Source of the DNA: Alphaproteobacteria bacterium
GTDB lineage: Bacteria > Pseudomonadota > Alphaproteobacteria > UBA6615
Assembly (NCBI GenBank): GCA_029243445.1
Contig: JAQWSA010000038.1
Coordinates: 1-8,294 of the forward strand
Direction of reading: 5' to 3'
DNA length: 8,294 nucleotides
Shown here: positions 1 through 5,685 of the stretch, piece after piece
How the letters are laid out: each line of letters starts with the position of its first letter
How positions within the stretch are numbered: position 1 is the first letter of the stretch
Translations under genes and position numbers: made by a program
The notes under the pieces: model-generated
The model's database searches: none
What the model was told of the DNA's origin: nothing
Seen by the model: only the letters and a program-made list of their open reading frames with translations

Positions 1-431
1 TGACCAACACCCACCGTTTCAAGGATAATTTCATCAAAATTTTTATCCTCCATAGACCATAATATATCTGCCGTATTGTCTGCTAGGCCATCATGCGCGC
101 GTCGACTAGGTATTGATCTAATAAATATATTTGGATCATCGGAGACTGTTTCCATACGAATTCGATCACCAAGCAGAGATCCTTGAGAAACAGGGCTCGT
201 AGGATCAATAGCAATAACTCCTATTTTTCGATCTCTTTGCACTCGTTTTGAGGCTAGATGACTGATAAGCGTACTTTTCCCTGCGCCAGGTGCCCCAGTA
301 ATCCCAATCCTATAAAGATTATTTGTTGGTATAGACTTTTGCTGCTCAAGTGTTTCTGATACGGAAGCATTAGCAACACGTGATAAAGCCTTACTCATCT
401 CTCGTCGCGAGTTACGCGACTTGGGTTTCAT
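1..431 (-). CDS. meaB: MeaB/ArgK-type G-protein chaperone of B12-dependent acyl-CoA mutase (partial, C-terminus beyond window)
   Basis: This P-loop GTPase escorts adenosylcobalamin-dependent acyl-CoA mutases: in the characterised family it gates cofactor loading and protects or repairs the mutase, in the cytoplasm. I translated it by hand from the minus strand. It opens with a short basic helical N-terminus, then the Walker A motif GAPGAGKST at residues 46-54, the family block IDPTSPVSQGSLLGDRIRM at 75-93 and the switch/Walker B-like ETVGVG at 138-143, where the window ends. Full-length relatives are about 330 residues, so more than half is missing here. The ATG (431-429) overlaps the TGA of the CoA transferase gene in an ATGA junction, which indicates translational coupling. 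A purine-rich AAAGAGAGA precedes the start. Its place in the same unit as both mutase subunits supports a dedicated chaperone role. Family assignment is very secure; the exact client is inferred from context. Confidence 0.95.
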   Translation of the reverse strand, partial: MKPKSRNSRREMSKALSRVANASVSETLEQQKSIPTNNLYRIGITGAPGAGKSTLISHLASKRVQRDRKIGVIAIDPTSPVSQGSLLGDRIRMETVSDDPNIFIRSIPSRRAHDGLADNTADILWSMEDKNFDEIILETVGVG

Positions 432-1570
432 TCTCTCTTTACCTTGATTATTTCGGTCAATATTTCACTATTGTGTTCTCCAAGCATTGGGGGCGGAGAA
501 TAAGTCGTTTCTTGACCAATAAATTTTATAGGGCTACCAAGAACTCGTAACGGTCCATCAGGAGTTGGGATAATAGCTATCATTTCCCGAGCAGCAACAA
601 TATCACCTTCAATCGCTTCTTCTAAAGTTTCAACACCTGAAATTACGATACCCTCATTACCTAAGAGCTCTACCCATGATAGTGTGTTTTGTGTTTTCAT
701 TAATTTAGCTGTGATAGAAATAACTTCAACTCTATTTTCGGAACGTGCCGCCATAGTAGAAAATTTGGGATCATTAATACGTTCGTGCCACCCAACTATT
801 TCACAAAACCTTCGCCAAAATTTATCTGTACTTATAAATAAAACAGCAAAACCATCTTTAGTAGAGAAAACCTGGGCTGGCACCATATGAGGATGCCCAC
901 TATTAGCTATACGTTTTGGCCTAATACCGTGGTTAAGGTAAGCAGCAGCCAAATAATTTAGTTGCATAAGCATTGTATCAAATAATGATACATCTACCTG
1001 CCCCCCTTTACCTTCTACAATTTTGGCAAGTAGGCCAACAGCTCCCATAATACCAGTAGAATTATCAACAGCTGAGTAACCAGCCTTCGTTGGCACTTCA
1101 CCTGGGTTACCTGTTAAAGCCATAACCCCTGTTAATGCCTGTACTATGTAATCGTAGGCCGGTTTATCAGCATAAGGGCCATTAAGACCAAATCCGGTTA
1201 AAGCTACACATACAATTTTTTTATTATAAATCTTTAGTGATTCATAATTTAGTCCATATCTATTGATAGTCTGAGGTCTAAGATTAGTAATCAATCCGTT
1301 TGAAGACCTAGCTAAATTAGCTAATTGATCTCGTCCACTTTTCTTAGCTAAATCAAGTATGATTCCTCGCTTATTACGATTGATACTGCTAAAATAATCA
1401 TTATAAGGGCCAGTGAAATTATCGGTTATATTTCTTGCCATATCACCATTTGGAGGCTCAATCTTAATTACGTCTGCACCCAAGTCTGCTAAGATCATAC
1501 TACAAAATGGCCCGGCAAGAACGTGACCAACCTCAAGTATACGTATACCTGCCAAAGGGCCCTTAGTCAC
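428..1570 (-). CDS. class III (CaiB/BaiF family) acyl-CoA transferase
   Basis: This 380-residue cytoplasmic protein belongs to the formyl-CoA transferase/CaiB family, which moves CoA between carboxylic acids through an aspartyl-CoA thioester and mixed anhydride intermediates. Visible hallmarks are the N-terminal Rossmann start (GIRILEVGHVLAGPFCSMILADLGADVIKIE region, residues 8-38), NRNKRGIILDL at 64-74, TGFGLNGPYADKPAYD near 125-140, and VDNSTG with Asp169. That Asp is the expected nucleophile and happens to carry the same number as the catalytic Asp of formyl-CoA transferase. Length is normal for the family. The start is GTG (1570-1568), overlapping the TGA of the small mutase subunit by four bases (GTGA), with AGGAA eight bases upstream. 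Lying between mutase and chaperone genes, it probably activates the mutase substrate or recycles CoA from the product. Acid donor and acceptor are unknown; mesaconyl- or succinyl-CoA-type transferases belong to the same family. Confidence 0.93.
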   Translation of the reverse strand: MTKGPLAGIRILEVGHVLAGPFCSMILADLGADVIKIEPPNGDMARNITDNFTGPYNDYFSSINRNKRGIILDLAKKSGRDQLANLARSSNGLITNLRPQTINRYGLNYESLKIYNKKIVCVALTGFGLNGPYADKPAYDYIVQALTGVMALTGNPGEVPTKAGYSAVDNSTGIMGAVGLLAKIVEGKGGQVDVSLFDTMLMQLNYLAAAYLNHGIRPKRIANSGHPHMVPAQVFSTKDGFAVLFISTDKFWRRFCEIVGWHERINDPKFSTMAARSENRVEVISITAKLMKTQNTLSWVELLGNEGIVISGVETLEEAIEGDIVAAREMIAIIPTPDGPLRVLGSPIKFIGQETTYSPPPMLGEHNSEILTEIIKVKRE

Positions 1571-1965
1571 ACTGTTAATTCCTGATCAATAGCGAATAAC
1601 ACGTCATCAATAGTCATCTCAGCTGTAAAAACACCGCTCACACCAGCAGCTAGAAGTCCCTCATAGTCATCTTGAGGTATTGTACCACCCACAAATATTT
1701 TTATATCAGAGGCGTCAAGTTCATTAAGGCACTCTAATGTTTGACAGACTATTTCTTTATGACTACCTGAAAGTATACTAAGACCAACTGCATCAACATC
1801 TTCATCTACCGCTACACGAGCTATATATACAGGACTTTTTCTTAAACCAGTGTAGATAACATCTGCACCAGCATCTCGTAATGCTAGAGCGATAATCTTT
1901 GCTCCAACATCGTGACCATCTAAACCCGGTTTTGCTATTAATATGCGTTTGCCTAATAAAGCCAT
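1567..1965 (-). CDS. B12-binding small subunit of acyl-CoA mutase (methylmalonyl-CoA mutase C-terminal domain family)
   Basis: This 132-residue protein is a stand-alone cobalamin-binding domain of the kind that pairs with a separate catalytic subunit in isobutyryl-CoA mutase, 2-hydroxyisobutyryl-CoA mutase and archaeal-type methylmalonyl-CoA mutase. It carries the complete base-off/His-on signature: KPGLDGHDVG at residues 12-21 with Asp16-x-His18-x-x-Gly21 (His18 is the lower axial cobalt ligand), Ser63-x-Leu65 in GLSILSG, and Gly93-Gly94 in FVGGTIP, which cradle the nucleotide tail of B12. Length is typical. The ATG lies 28 bases after the large-subunit stop with only a weak ribosome site (CGGGTTG), and the TGA stop overlaps the next gene's GTG. 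Nothing is missing from the cofactor site, so the mutase should be a true B12 enzyme even though the large subunit is unusual. Confidence 0.95.
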   Translation of the reverse strand: MALLGKRILIAKPGLDGHDVGAKIIALALRDAGADVIYTGLRKSPVYIARVAVDEDVDAVGLSILSGSHKEIVCQTLECLNELDASDIKIFVGGTIPQDDYEGLLAAGVSGVFTAEMTIDDVLFAIDQELTV

Positions 1966-1993
1966 TTTGTAACAACCCGTATATTACCTAAAA

Positions 1994-3634
1994 TTAGAAT
2001 CTTACTGGTTCCTGGAATTCACCCCATTTGCCTTTCAATGTAGAAATCATTTCACCGACTGTGGCGTATGCATGGCAACAATCAATCAAATAAGGTATTA
2101 AATTCTTATTATCATCTAGAGCCGCAGATTCTAGAGCAGCTAAAGATTTTTTTACATCAGATGAATTTCTTATCTCTAAAACATGTTCATATTTATCTAT
2201 AACCTTAGCTGTGGCTTTCGGGTCAAGTTTGAATATTTCTCCTACGCCTTCACTTTGATTTGCCCGCCTAAAATAATTTTGACCAACAATAACATTCTGA
2301 CCTGAGTCAGATGCTTGTTTGCGTTCAGAGGCACGTCTAGCTATCTTCATTTGTAACCAGCCGTCTTCAACTGCTTTCTCCACGCCACCATATTGTTCAA
2401 TTTCTTCTATAGTCTCCGCCATGCCAGCCTCCATCTGATCAGTAAGCCATTCGACATAATAGCTACCACCTAAGGGATCAACTGTACGAGCAATGCCAGA
2501 TTCATGAGCAATAATCTGCTGTGTTCTAAGGGCTATCTCAGCTGAATGTTCAGTAGGTATTTGAAAAGCTTCATCGAATGCACAGGTAAAAATAGACTGT
2601 GCTCCGCCAAGAACTGCTGCCATAGTTTCTGTACCAACACGAACAATATTATTATGTGGCTGAGCACCAATCAATGATGACCCGCCACACACCACACCAA
2701 AACGAAACATTTGGGCCTTAGGATCTTGAACATTATAACGTTCCTTCATCAATTTAGCCCAAAGCCTACGCCCAGCTCTAAACTTACAAATTTCCTCAAA
2801 GAAATCCATATGAACATAAAAAAAGAAACTAAGACGTCTAGCAAATTTTTCTACATCTCCACCTCGTCTTATCAATTCATCAGTGTATGCCAGCCCATTA
2901 GCAAGAGTATATCCCATTTCTTCAATTGCTGTACAACCAGCATCACGAACATGAGCGCCAGCTATCGAAATCGCATTAAATTTTGGCGTATGCTCATTAG
3001 AAAACAATATGGTATCTGCAATTAATCTCATTGATGGTTTGACAGGGAATATCCATGTCCCACGAGCTACATATTCTTTAAGAATATCATTCTGTATTGT
3101 TCCCGTTAATTTTTCTCGTGGTACTCCCTTTTTATCTGCCACGGCACAATACATTGCATAACTAATTGAAGCAGTACCATTTATAGTAAAAGATGTAGAT
3201 ATTCCGCCGACATCAATACCGTCGAATAAAAGTTCTACTTCAGCTAGATTTGAAAGAGATACGCCAACTTTACCAACTTCGGCCCTAGCCATTGGGTCAA
3301 TCGGGTCATAACCGCACTGAGTTGGGAGATCGAGAGCAACAGATAGACCCGTCTGGCCTTGTTCAAGCAAAAATTTATAACGTTCATTTGATTCTTCTGC
3401 GGTACCAAAACCAGAATACTGTCTAATAGTCCATAGCCTACCGCGAAATCCATTCTCAAATATCCCCCTAGTGAATGGATATTGTCCTGGACTACCTACT
3501 TCTGAAAAGTCCACCATATCTGGTGTCACTGAAATAGGTACTTCTATACCAGAGGGAGTAAAAGAATTAGGGACATTTGGTGGTTTCATTTCATTTGTTA
3601 AATCTGATTTAATTTTATTTTTTTGATTGCTCAT
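1994..3634 (-). CDS. coenzyme-B12-dependent acyl-CoA mutase, large catalytic subunit (methylmalonyl-CoA mutase family, divergent active site)
   Basis: This is the TIM-barrel subunit of a carbon-skeleton mutase that interconverts branched and linear acyl-CoAs by adenosyl radical chemistry. From the ATG at 3634 it has 546 residues, normal for split-type large subunits (about 550-560). That start has seven Gs eight bases upstream; the frame stays open to 3709, but only over an unrelated 25-residue leader read from TTG. Family landmarks are PFTRGIFENGFRGRLWTIRQYSGFG (53-77), GLSVALDLPT (96-105), GTIQNDILKEYVARGTWIFP (178-197), RRLSFFF (266-272) and DPLGGSYYVE (386-395). Against Propionibacterium methylmalonyl-CoA mutase numbering (from memory) it keeps Tyr89 (Y73), Gln197 (Q181), Arg207 (R191), His244 (H228) and Glu370 (E355). 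Tyr243 is Ala227, the usual RFHTQTAG block reads RFGVVCGG (311-318), and the Asn of HTNS is Cys351. It lacks the Ile/Asp pair of 2-hydroxyisobutyryl-CoA mutase (Y73 and A100 here). It overlaps the crotonase gene by 20 bases. The family is certain; the substrate is open. Confidence 0.93.
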   Translation of the reverse strand: MSNQKNKIKSDLTNEMKPPNVPNSFTPSGIEVPISVTPDMVDFSEVGSPGQYPFTRGIFENGFRGRLWTIRQYSGFGTAEESNERYKFLLEQGQTGLSVALDLPTQCGYDPIDPMARAEVGKVGVSLSNLAEVELLFDGIDVGGISTSFTINGTASISYAMYCAVADKKGVPREKLTGTIQNDILKEYVARGTWIFPVKPSMRLIADTILFSNEHTPKFNAISIAGAHVRDAGCTAIEEMGYTLANGLAYTDELIRRGGDVEKFARRLSFFFYVHMDFFEEICKFRAGRRLWAKLMKERYNVQDPKAQMFRFGVVCGGSSLIGAQPHNNIVRVGTETMAAVLGGAQSIFTCAFDEAFQIPTEHSAEIALRTQQIIAHESGIARTVDPLGGSYYVEWLTDQMEAGMAETIEEIEQYGGVEKAVEDGWLQMKIARRASERKQASDSGQNVIVGQNYFRRANQSEGVGEIFKLDPKATAKVIDKYEHVLEIRNSSDVKKSLAALESAALDDNKNLIPYLIDCCHAYATVGEMISTLKGKWGEFQEPVRF

Positions 3635-4445
3635 TATTACTGCCCCCCCGTGCTGGTAATATATTTTCAGCAGCATTCCAGTGATCTTCATGCACCCAAG
3701 TATCAACAAACATTCTGGTCTCTATATCTTGCATTGATTTACGTGAATCGCCATTACGGTAGGAATCAGATAAAGCCTTAAACACTCTAACCACCTGGGG
3801 AGCTTGAGCTCGTAATGGCGATAAAAATTCTTCCACAGAGCTCTCTAGGCTATCGTTAATCGTCACAACCTTATCAATTAACCCTATAGATAATGCTTCC
3901 TCACTAGAGATCATTTTACCAGTTAACATAAGTTGTAGCCCTCTAGACCTACCCACTAATTGAAGCAAATCTGGGCCGCCCCCCCAAGCTGTAGATAAGG
4001 CTAAACGGCCTTGCACAAAACCAATTTTAGCATGAGAAGAGGCAATCCGAAAATCACAAGCAACTGCAAGTTCTGCAGCTCCACCAAATGTGTTGCCATT
4101 TAGTGCTGCAATTACTGGAACTGGAAAGTTTCGAATGGCGTTTAATGAGGCTTTAGCATTTAATGACATTTCCTTTGCTTGAGCCTCGCTCTTTAATAAA
4201 GATAATTCCCTCAAATCACCTCCCGCCGCAAATGTTTTAGTTCCTGATCCAGTTATAGCCGCAGATATTAGGCTTTTATTGTCACTATAGTTTTCAAAAA
4301 GTGTTTTGAGGTCAGATAATAAAGCTAAACTGAGAGCGTTATGTTTCTCTGGACGATTAAGAGTTACGTAAAGAACTCTATCGCGCACCTCAAATAGCAA
4401 GTGGTTTTCACTATTCACAGACTCATCCCTTGGTTTTAAAGCCAA
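3615..4445 (-). CDS. crotonase-superfamily protein (enoyl-CoA hydratase/isomerase fold; possible acyl-CoA decarboxylase)
   Basis: This cytoplasmic protein of up to 276 residues has the crotonase fold that binds acyl-CoA thioesters and stabilises an enolate in an oxyanion hole. Visible elements are the N-terminal core LYVTLNRPEKHNALS (25-39), the oxyanion segment TFAAGGDL (71-78) and GGAAELAVACDF (121-132). Glu125 matches the first catalytic glutamate of enoyl-CoA hydratase (rat E144). The second glutamate (rat E164) aligns with Gln145 in IGFVQGRLALSTAWGGG. That FV-x6-to-7-WGG arrangement resembles ECHDC1-type ethylmalonyl/methylmalonyl-CoA decarboxylases and related bacterial proteins better than hydratases, so decarboxylation is a reasonable alternative. 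The start is unclear: TTG at 4445 (GGGGA eight bases upstream) or GTG at 4418 (AGGGA seven bases upstream); an in-frame TAA lies just upstream of the TTG. As first gene of the mutase unit it probably acts on the mutase substrate or product. The gene holds two G7 runs, unusual in this AT-rich sequence. Confidence 0.88.
   Translation of the reverse strand: MALKPRDESVNSENHLLFEVRDRVLYVTLNRPEKHNALSLALLSDLKTLFENYSDNKSLISAAITGSGTKTFAAGGDLRELSLLKSEAQAKEMSLNAKASLNAIRNFPVPVIAALNGNTFGGAAELAVACDFRIASSHAKIGFVQGRLALSTAWGGGPDLLQLVGRSRGLQLMLTGKMISSEEALSIGLIDKVVTINDSLESSVEEFLSPLRAQAPQVVRVFKALSDSYRNGDSRKSMQDIETRMFVDTWVHEDHWNAAENILPARGGSNNEQSKK
3643..3649 (-). promoter_or_regulatory. G7 ribosome-binding tract for the mutase large subunit
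   Basis: Seven consecutive Gs on the coding strand sit eight bases before the ATG at 3634, inside the last codons of the crotonase gene. Spacing is right for a Shine-Dalgarno site, though the sequence is not the usual AGGAGG. It is the main reason for preferring the ATG at 3634 over the TTG at 3709, and it implies that translation of the mutase is coupled to that of the crotonase. Confidence 0.5.
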
Positions 4446-4481
4446 CCCTTAATTCCCCATTCTTACCATAAACGATATAAA

Positions 4482-4501
4482 GTTAATAATAACTAATTAA
4501 C
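4482..4501. promoter_or_regulatory. Inverted repeat in the leader of the mutase operon
   Basis: GTTAAT and ATTAAC form a perfect 6-base inverted repeat around an 8-base AT-only spacer. It lies about 10-30 bases downstream of the predicted transcription start of the crotonase-mutase unit. It could be an operator for a dimeric repressor or a weak RNA hairpin. Chance occurrence in such AT-rich sequence is a real alternative. Confidence 0.3.
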
Positions 4502-4517
4502 CCTATACTATAAATTT

Positions 4518-4523
4518 ATTATA
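4518..4523 (-). promoter_or_regulatory. Predicted -10 box of the crotonase-mutase-CoA transferase-meaB promoter
   Basis: The minus strand reads TATAAT exactly, followed by AAATTTATAG, in the only sizeable gap upstream of the five-gene unit. A transcription start near 4511 would give a leader of about 66 or 93 bases, depending on which crotonase start is used. No good -35 hexamer is found at 16-18 bases; that position is occupied by AAAAGT-like sequence inside an inverted repeat. The promoter may therefore need an activator, or the repeat may be an operator. Confidence 0.5.
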
Positions 4524-4534
4524 CTCGTCGCGTA

Positions 4535-4548
4535 GTAAAAACTTTTAC
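4535..4548. promoter_or_regulatory. Inverted repeat overlapping the -35 region (candidate operator)
   Basis: GTAAAA and TTTTAC form a perfect 6-base inverted repeat with a 2-base centre, ending 11 bases upstream of the TATAAT box. A regulator bound here would sit where sigma contacts the -35 element. The arms are of low complexity, so the functional claim is tentative. Confidence 0.35.
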
Positions 4549-4556
4549 ATAAAACT

Positions 4557-4573
4557 TTGATAAATATCATCAA
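4557..4573. repeat. Inverted repeat downstream of the oxygenase gene (operator or weak terminator)
   Basis: TTGAT and ATCAA form a 5-base inverted repeat around 7 bases, about 40 bases after the oxygenase stop codon and about 35 bases upstream of the TATAAT box. On the minus strand the sequence continues AGTTTTATG, so a weak terminator for the oxygenase transcript is possible, but the stem is short and AT-rich. It could equally be an upstream regulator site. Confidence 0.25.
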
Positions 4574-4614
4574 GGATTTAATTTTGTTAAGTTTATTCAG
4601 ATATATATTAGCAA

Positions 4615-5643
4615 CTAATCTTCCATCTCTTCGGTTCGATAAATGTAATTACCGTCCATATATGTAATAAAAAAATCATGGAAAGACATAGGCTCATATA
4701 AGGGTTTTGCATTTTTTTCTATACAAGTAGAAATAGGATTTGCCACAGTTTCATCATTCGCATTATAAAAGAAAGTTAGTGCATATCGATCTTTGGTTGG
4801 TGGAACTACCCGATGAGGAGTCGCTATAAAACGACCATTTGTCCATCGGTTAAGAAACTCTCCTGTATTAACAACAATACCGCCCCGTAATGGCACTATT
4901 TTGATCCATTTTCCGGATGGAGCCATTACTTCAAGACCAGGAACGTCCATCAGAGGTAAATAGGTAATGGAGCTATGATCTGCATGTGGAGCTAGAGAGA
5001 ATTGACCTTCTTCTGATTCTACTGGAGGATACCATGCGCACCGATTATAATATTCTGGATGAGAAAACATTTCATCAAAATAGCCTGCTGGCATTTCTAA
5101 CGCCCGCGCATAAACAGGTAGCATCTTCTGAGCAAGCCCTGCCATAGTTTCTTGGTATTTAAGAATTATTTTACGAAAATTTGGTAATTCTTGTGGCCAT
5201 TTATTGAGCCCACGATGTCTGATATTGGCAACCACTTTTGGATCGTCTGGTTGCCTTTCTTTCATAAACGCCCATGCTTCATTGAGGTCTTTTTTCTTAT
5301 TATCTGCTATTTTCGACCAACGTAAAACAGTTGCTTTATCTGGTATAAAGCCAATGTGATGATAATCAACCCTATATTTCATTTTAATTTCAAGAGGTAG
5401 AGAAAAAAGTTTTGCAACTTGTTCAAAGCTATTATCAATCAAATCCTGTGAGACGCCATGATTCACGATAACATAAAATCCCAGACTCTCTTGTATTGCC
5501 CTAAGATCTATTGCTAGCTGCTCACGAGCTTCAATATTCCCATCGAGATAGCTGCCGACATCAACTATTGGTATTTCTTCTTCAGCAATACAGCGAGCAA
5601 CATAAGGCGTTATACTAAGATCAGTATTTAAGGCAACGGACAT
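4615..5643 (-). CDS. Fe(II)-dependent oxygenase, isopenicillin-N-synthase-like 2-oxoglutarate oxygenase family (copy 1)
   Basis: This 342-residue soluble protein belongs to the non-haem iron oxygenase superfamily that includes isopenicillin N synthase and many 2-oxoglutarate-dependent dioxygenases. The N-terminal DIOX_N-like region has EEIPIVDVGSYL (22-33) and GFYVIVNHGVSQDLID (55-70). The jelly-roll core has the iron facial triad His220-Ala-Asp222 in SLAPHADHSS and His277 in ATPHRVVPP. Arg286 follows nine residues later in RYALTFF, the spacing seen in isopenicillin N synthase, and would anchor the 2-oxoglutarate or substrate carboxylate. The Ser of the usual RxS motif is Ala288. The ATG is well supported by AAGGAGA seven bases upstream. 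It lies 42 bases after its paralogue, probably co-transcribed. Substrate unknown: hydroxylation, desaturation or ring chemistry are all possible in the family. Confidence 0.9.
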   Translation of the reverse strand: MSVALNTDLSITPYVARCIAEEEIPIVDVGSYLDGNIEAREQLAIDLRAIQESLGFYVIVNHGVSQDLIDNSFEQVAKLFSLPLEIKMKYRVDYHHIGFIPDKATVLRWSKIADNKKKDLNEAWAFMKERQPDDPKVVANIRHRGLNKWPQELPNFRKIILKYQETMAGLAQKMLPVYARALEMPAGYFDEMFSHPEYYNRCAWYPPVESEEGQFSLAPHADHSSITYLPLMDVPGLEVMAPSGKWIKIVPLRGGIVVNTGEFLNRWTNGRFIATPHRVVPPTKDRYALTFFYNANDETVANPISTCIEKNAKPLYEPMSFHDFFITYMDGNYIYRTEEMED

Positions 5644-5650
5644 AACTTGG

Positions 5651-5657
5651 TCTCCTT
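5651..5657 (-). promoter_or_regulatory. Ribosome binding site AAGGAGA of oxygenase copy 1
   Basis: This near-consensus Shine-Dalgarno sequence lies seven bases before the ATG at 5643. It is the strongest in the window and fixes that start, which in turn is used by homology to choose the start of the upstream paralogue. Confidence 0.75.
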
Positions 5658-5685
5658 AATTTTATATTTATCAGATCATATAATT

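Noticed and set aside
684..890. Plus-strand open frame of 68 codons
   Set aside because: It lies fully antisense to the well-supported CoA transferase, has no recognisable domain or ribosome site, and is explained as a shadow of that gene.
2711..3025. Plus-strand open frame of 104 codons
   Set aside because: It is antisense to the conserved core of the mutase large subunit, its sequence is low-complexity Ser/Phe/Lys-rich without a family match, and it has no promoter context.
3244..3459. Minus-strand open frame of 71 codons inside the mutase gene
   Set aside because: It is an out-of-frame shadow of the mutase coding sequence; the mutase frame here carries unmistakable family motifs.
1994..3634. 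Mutase as 2-hydroxyisobutyryl-CoA mutase
   Set aside because: The split-subunit layout fits, but the diagnostic Ile and Asp positions are Tyr73 and Ala100 here, and Arg191 replaces the Gln found in that enzyme.
3635..3709. N-terminal extension of the mutase to a TTG at 3709
   Set aside because: The extra 25 residues overlap the end of the crotonase in another frame, do not resemble the family N-terminus, and the ATG at 3634 has a well-placed ribosome site.
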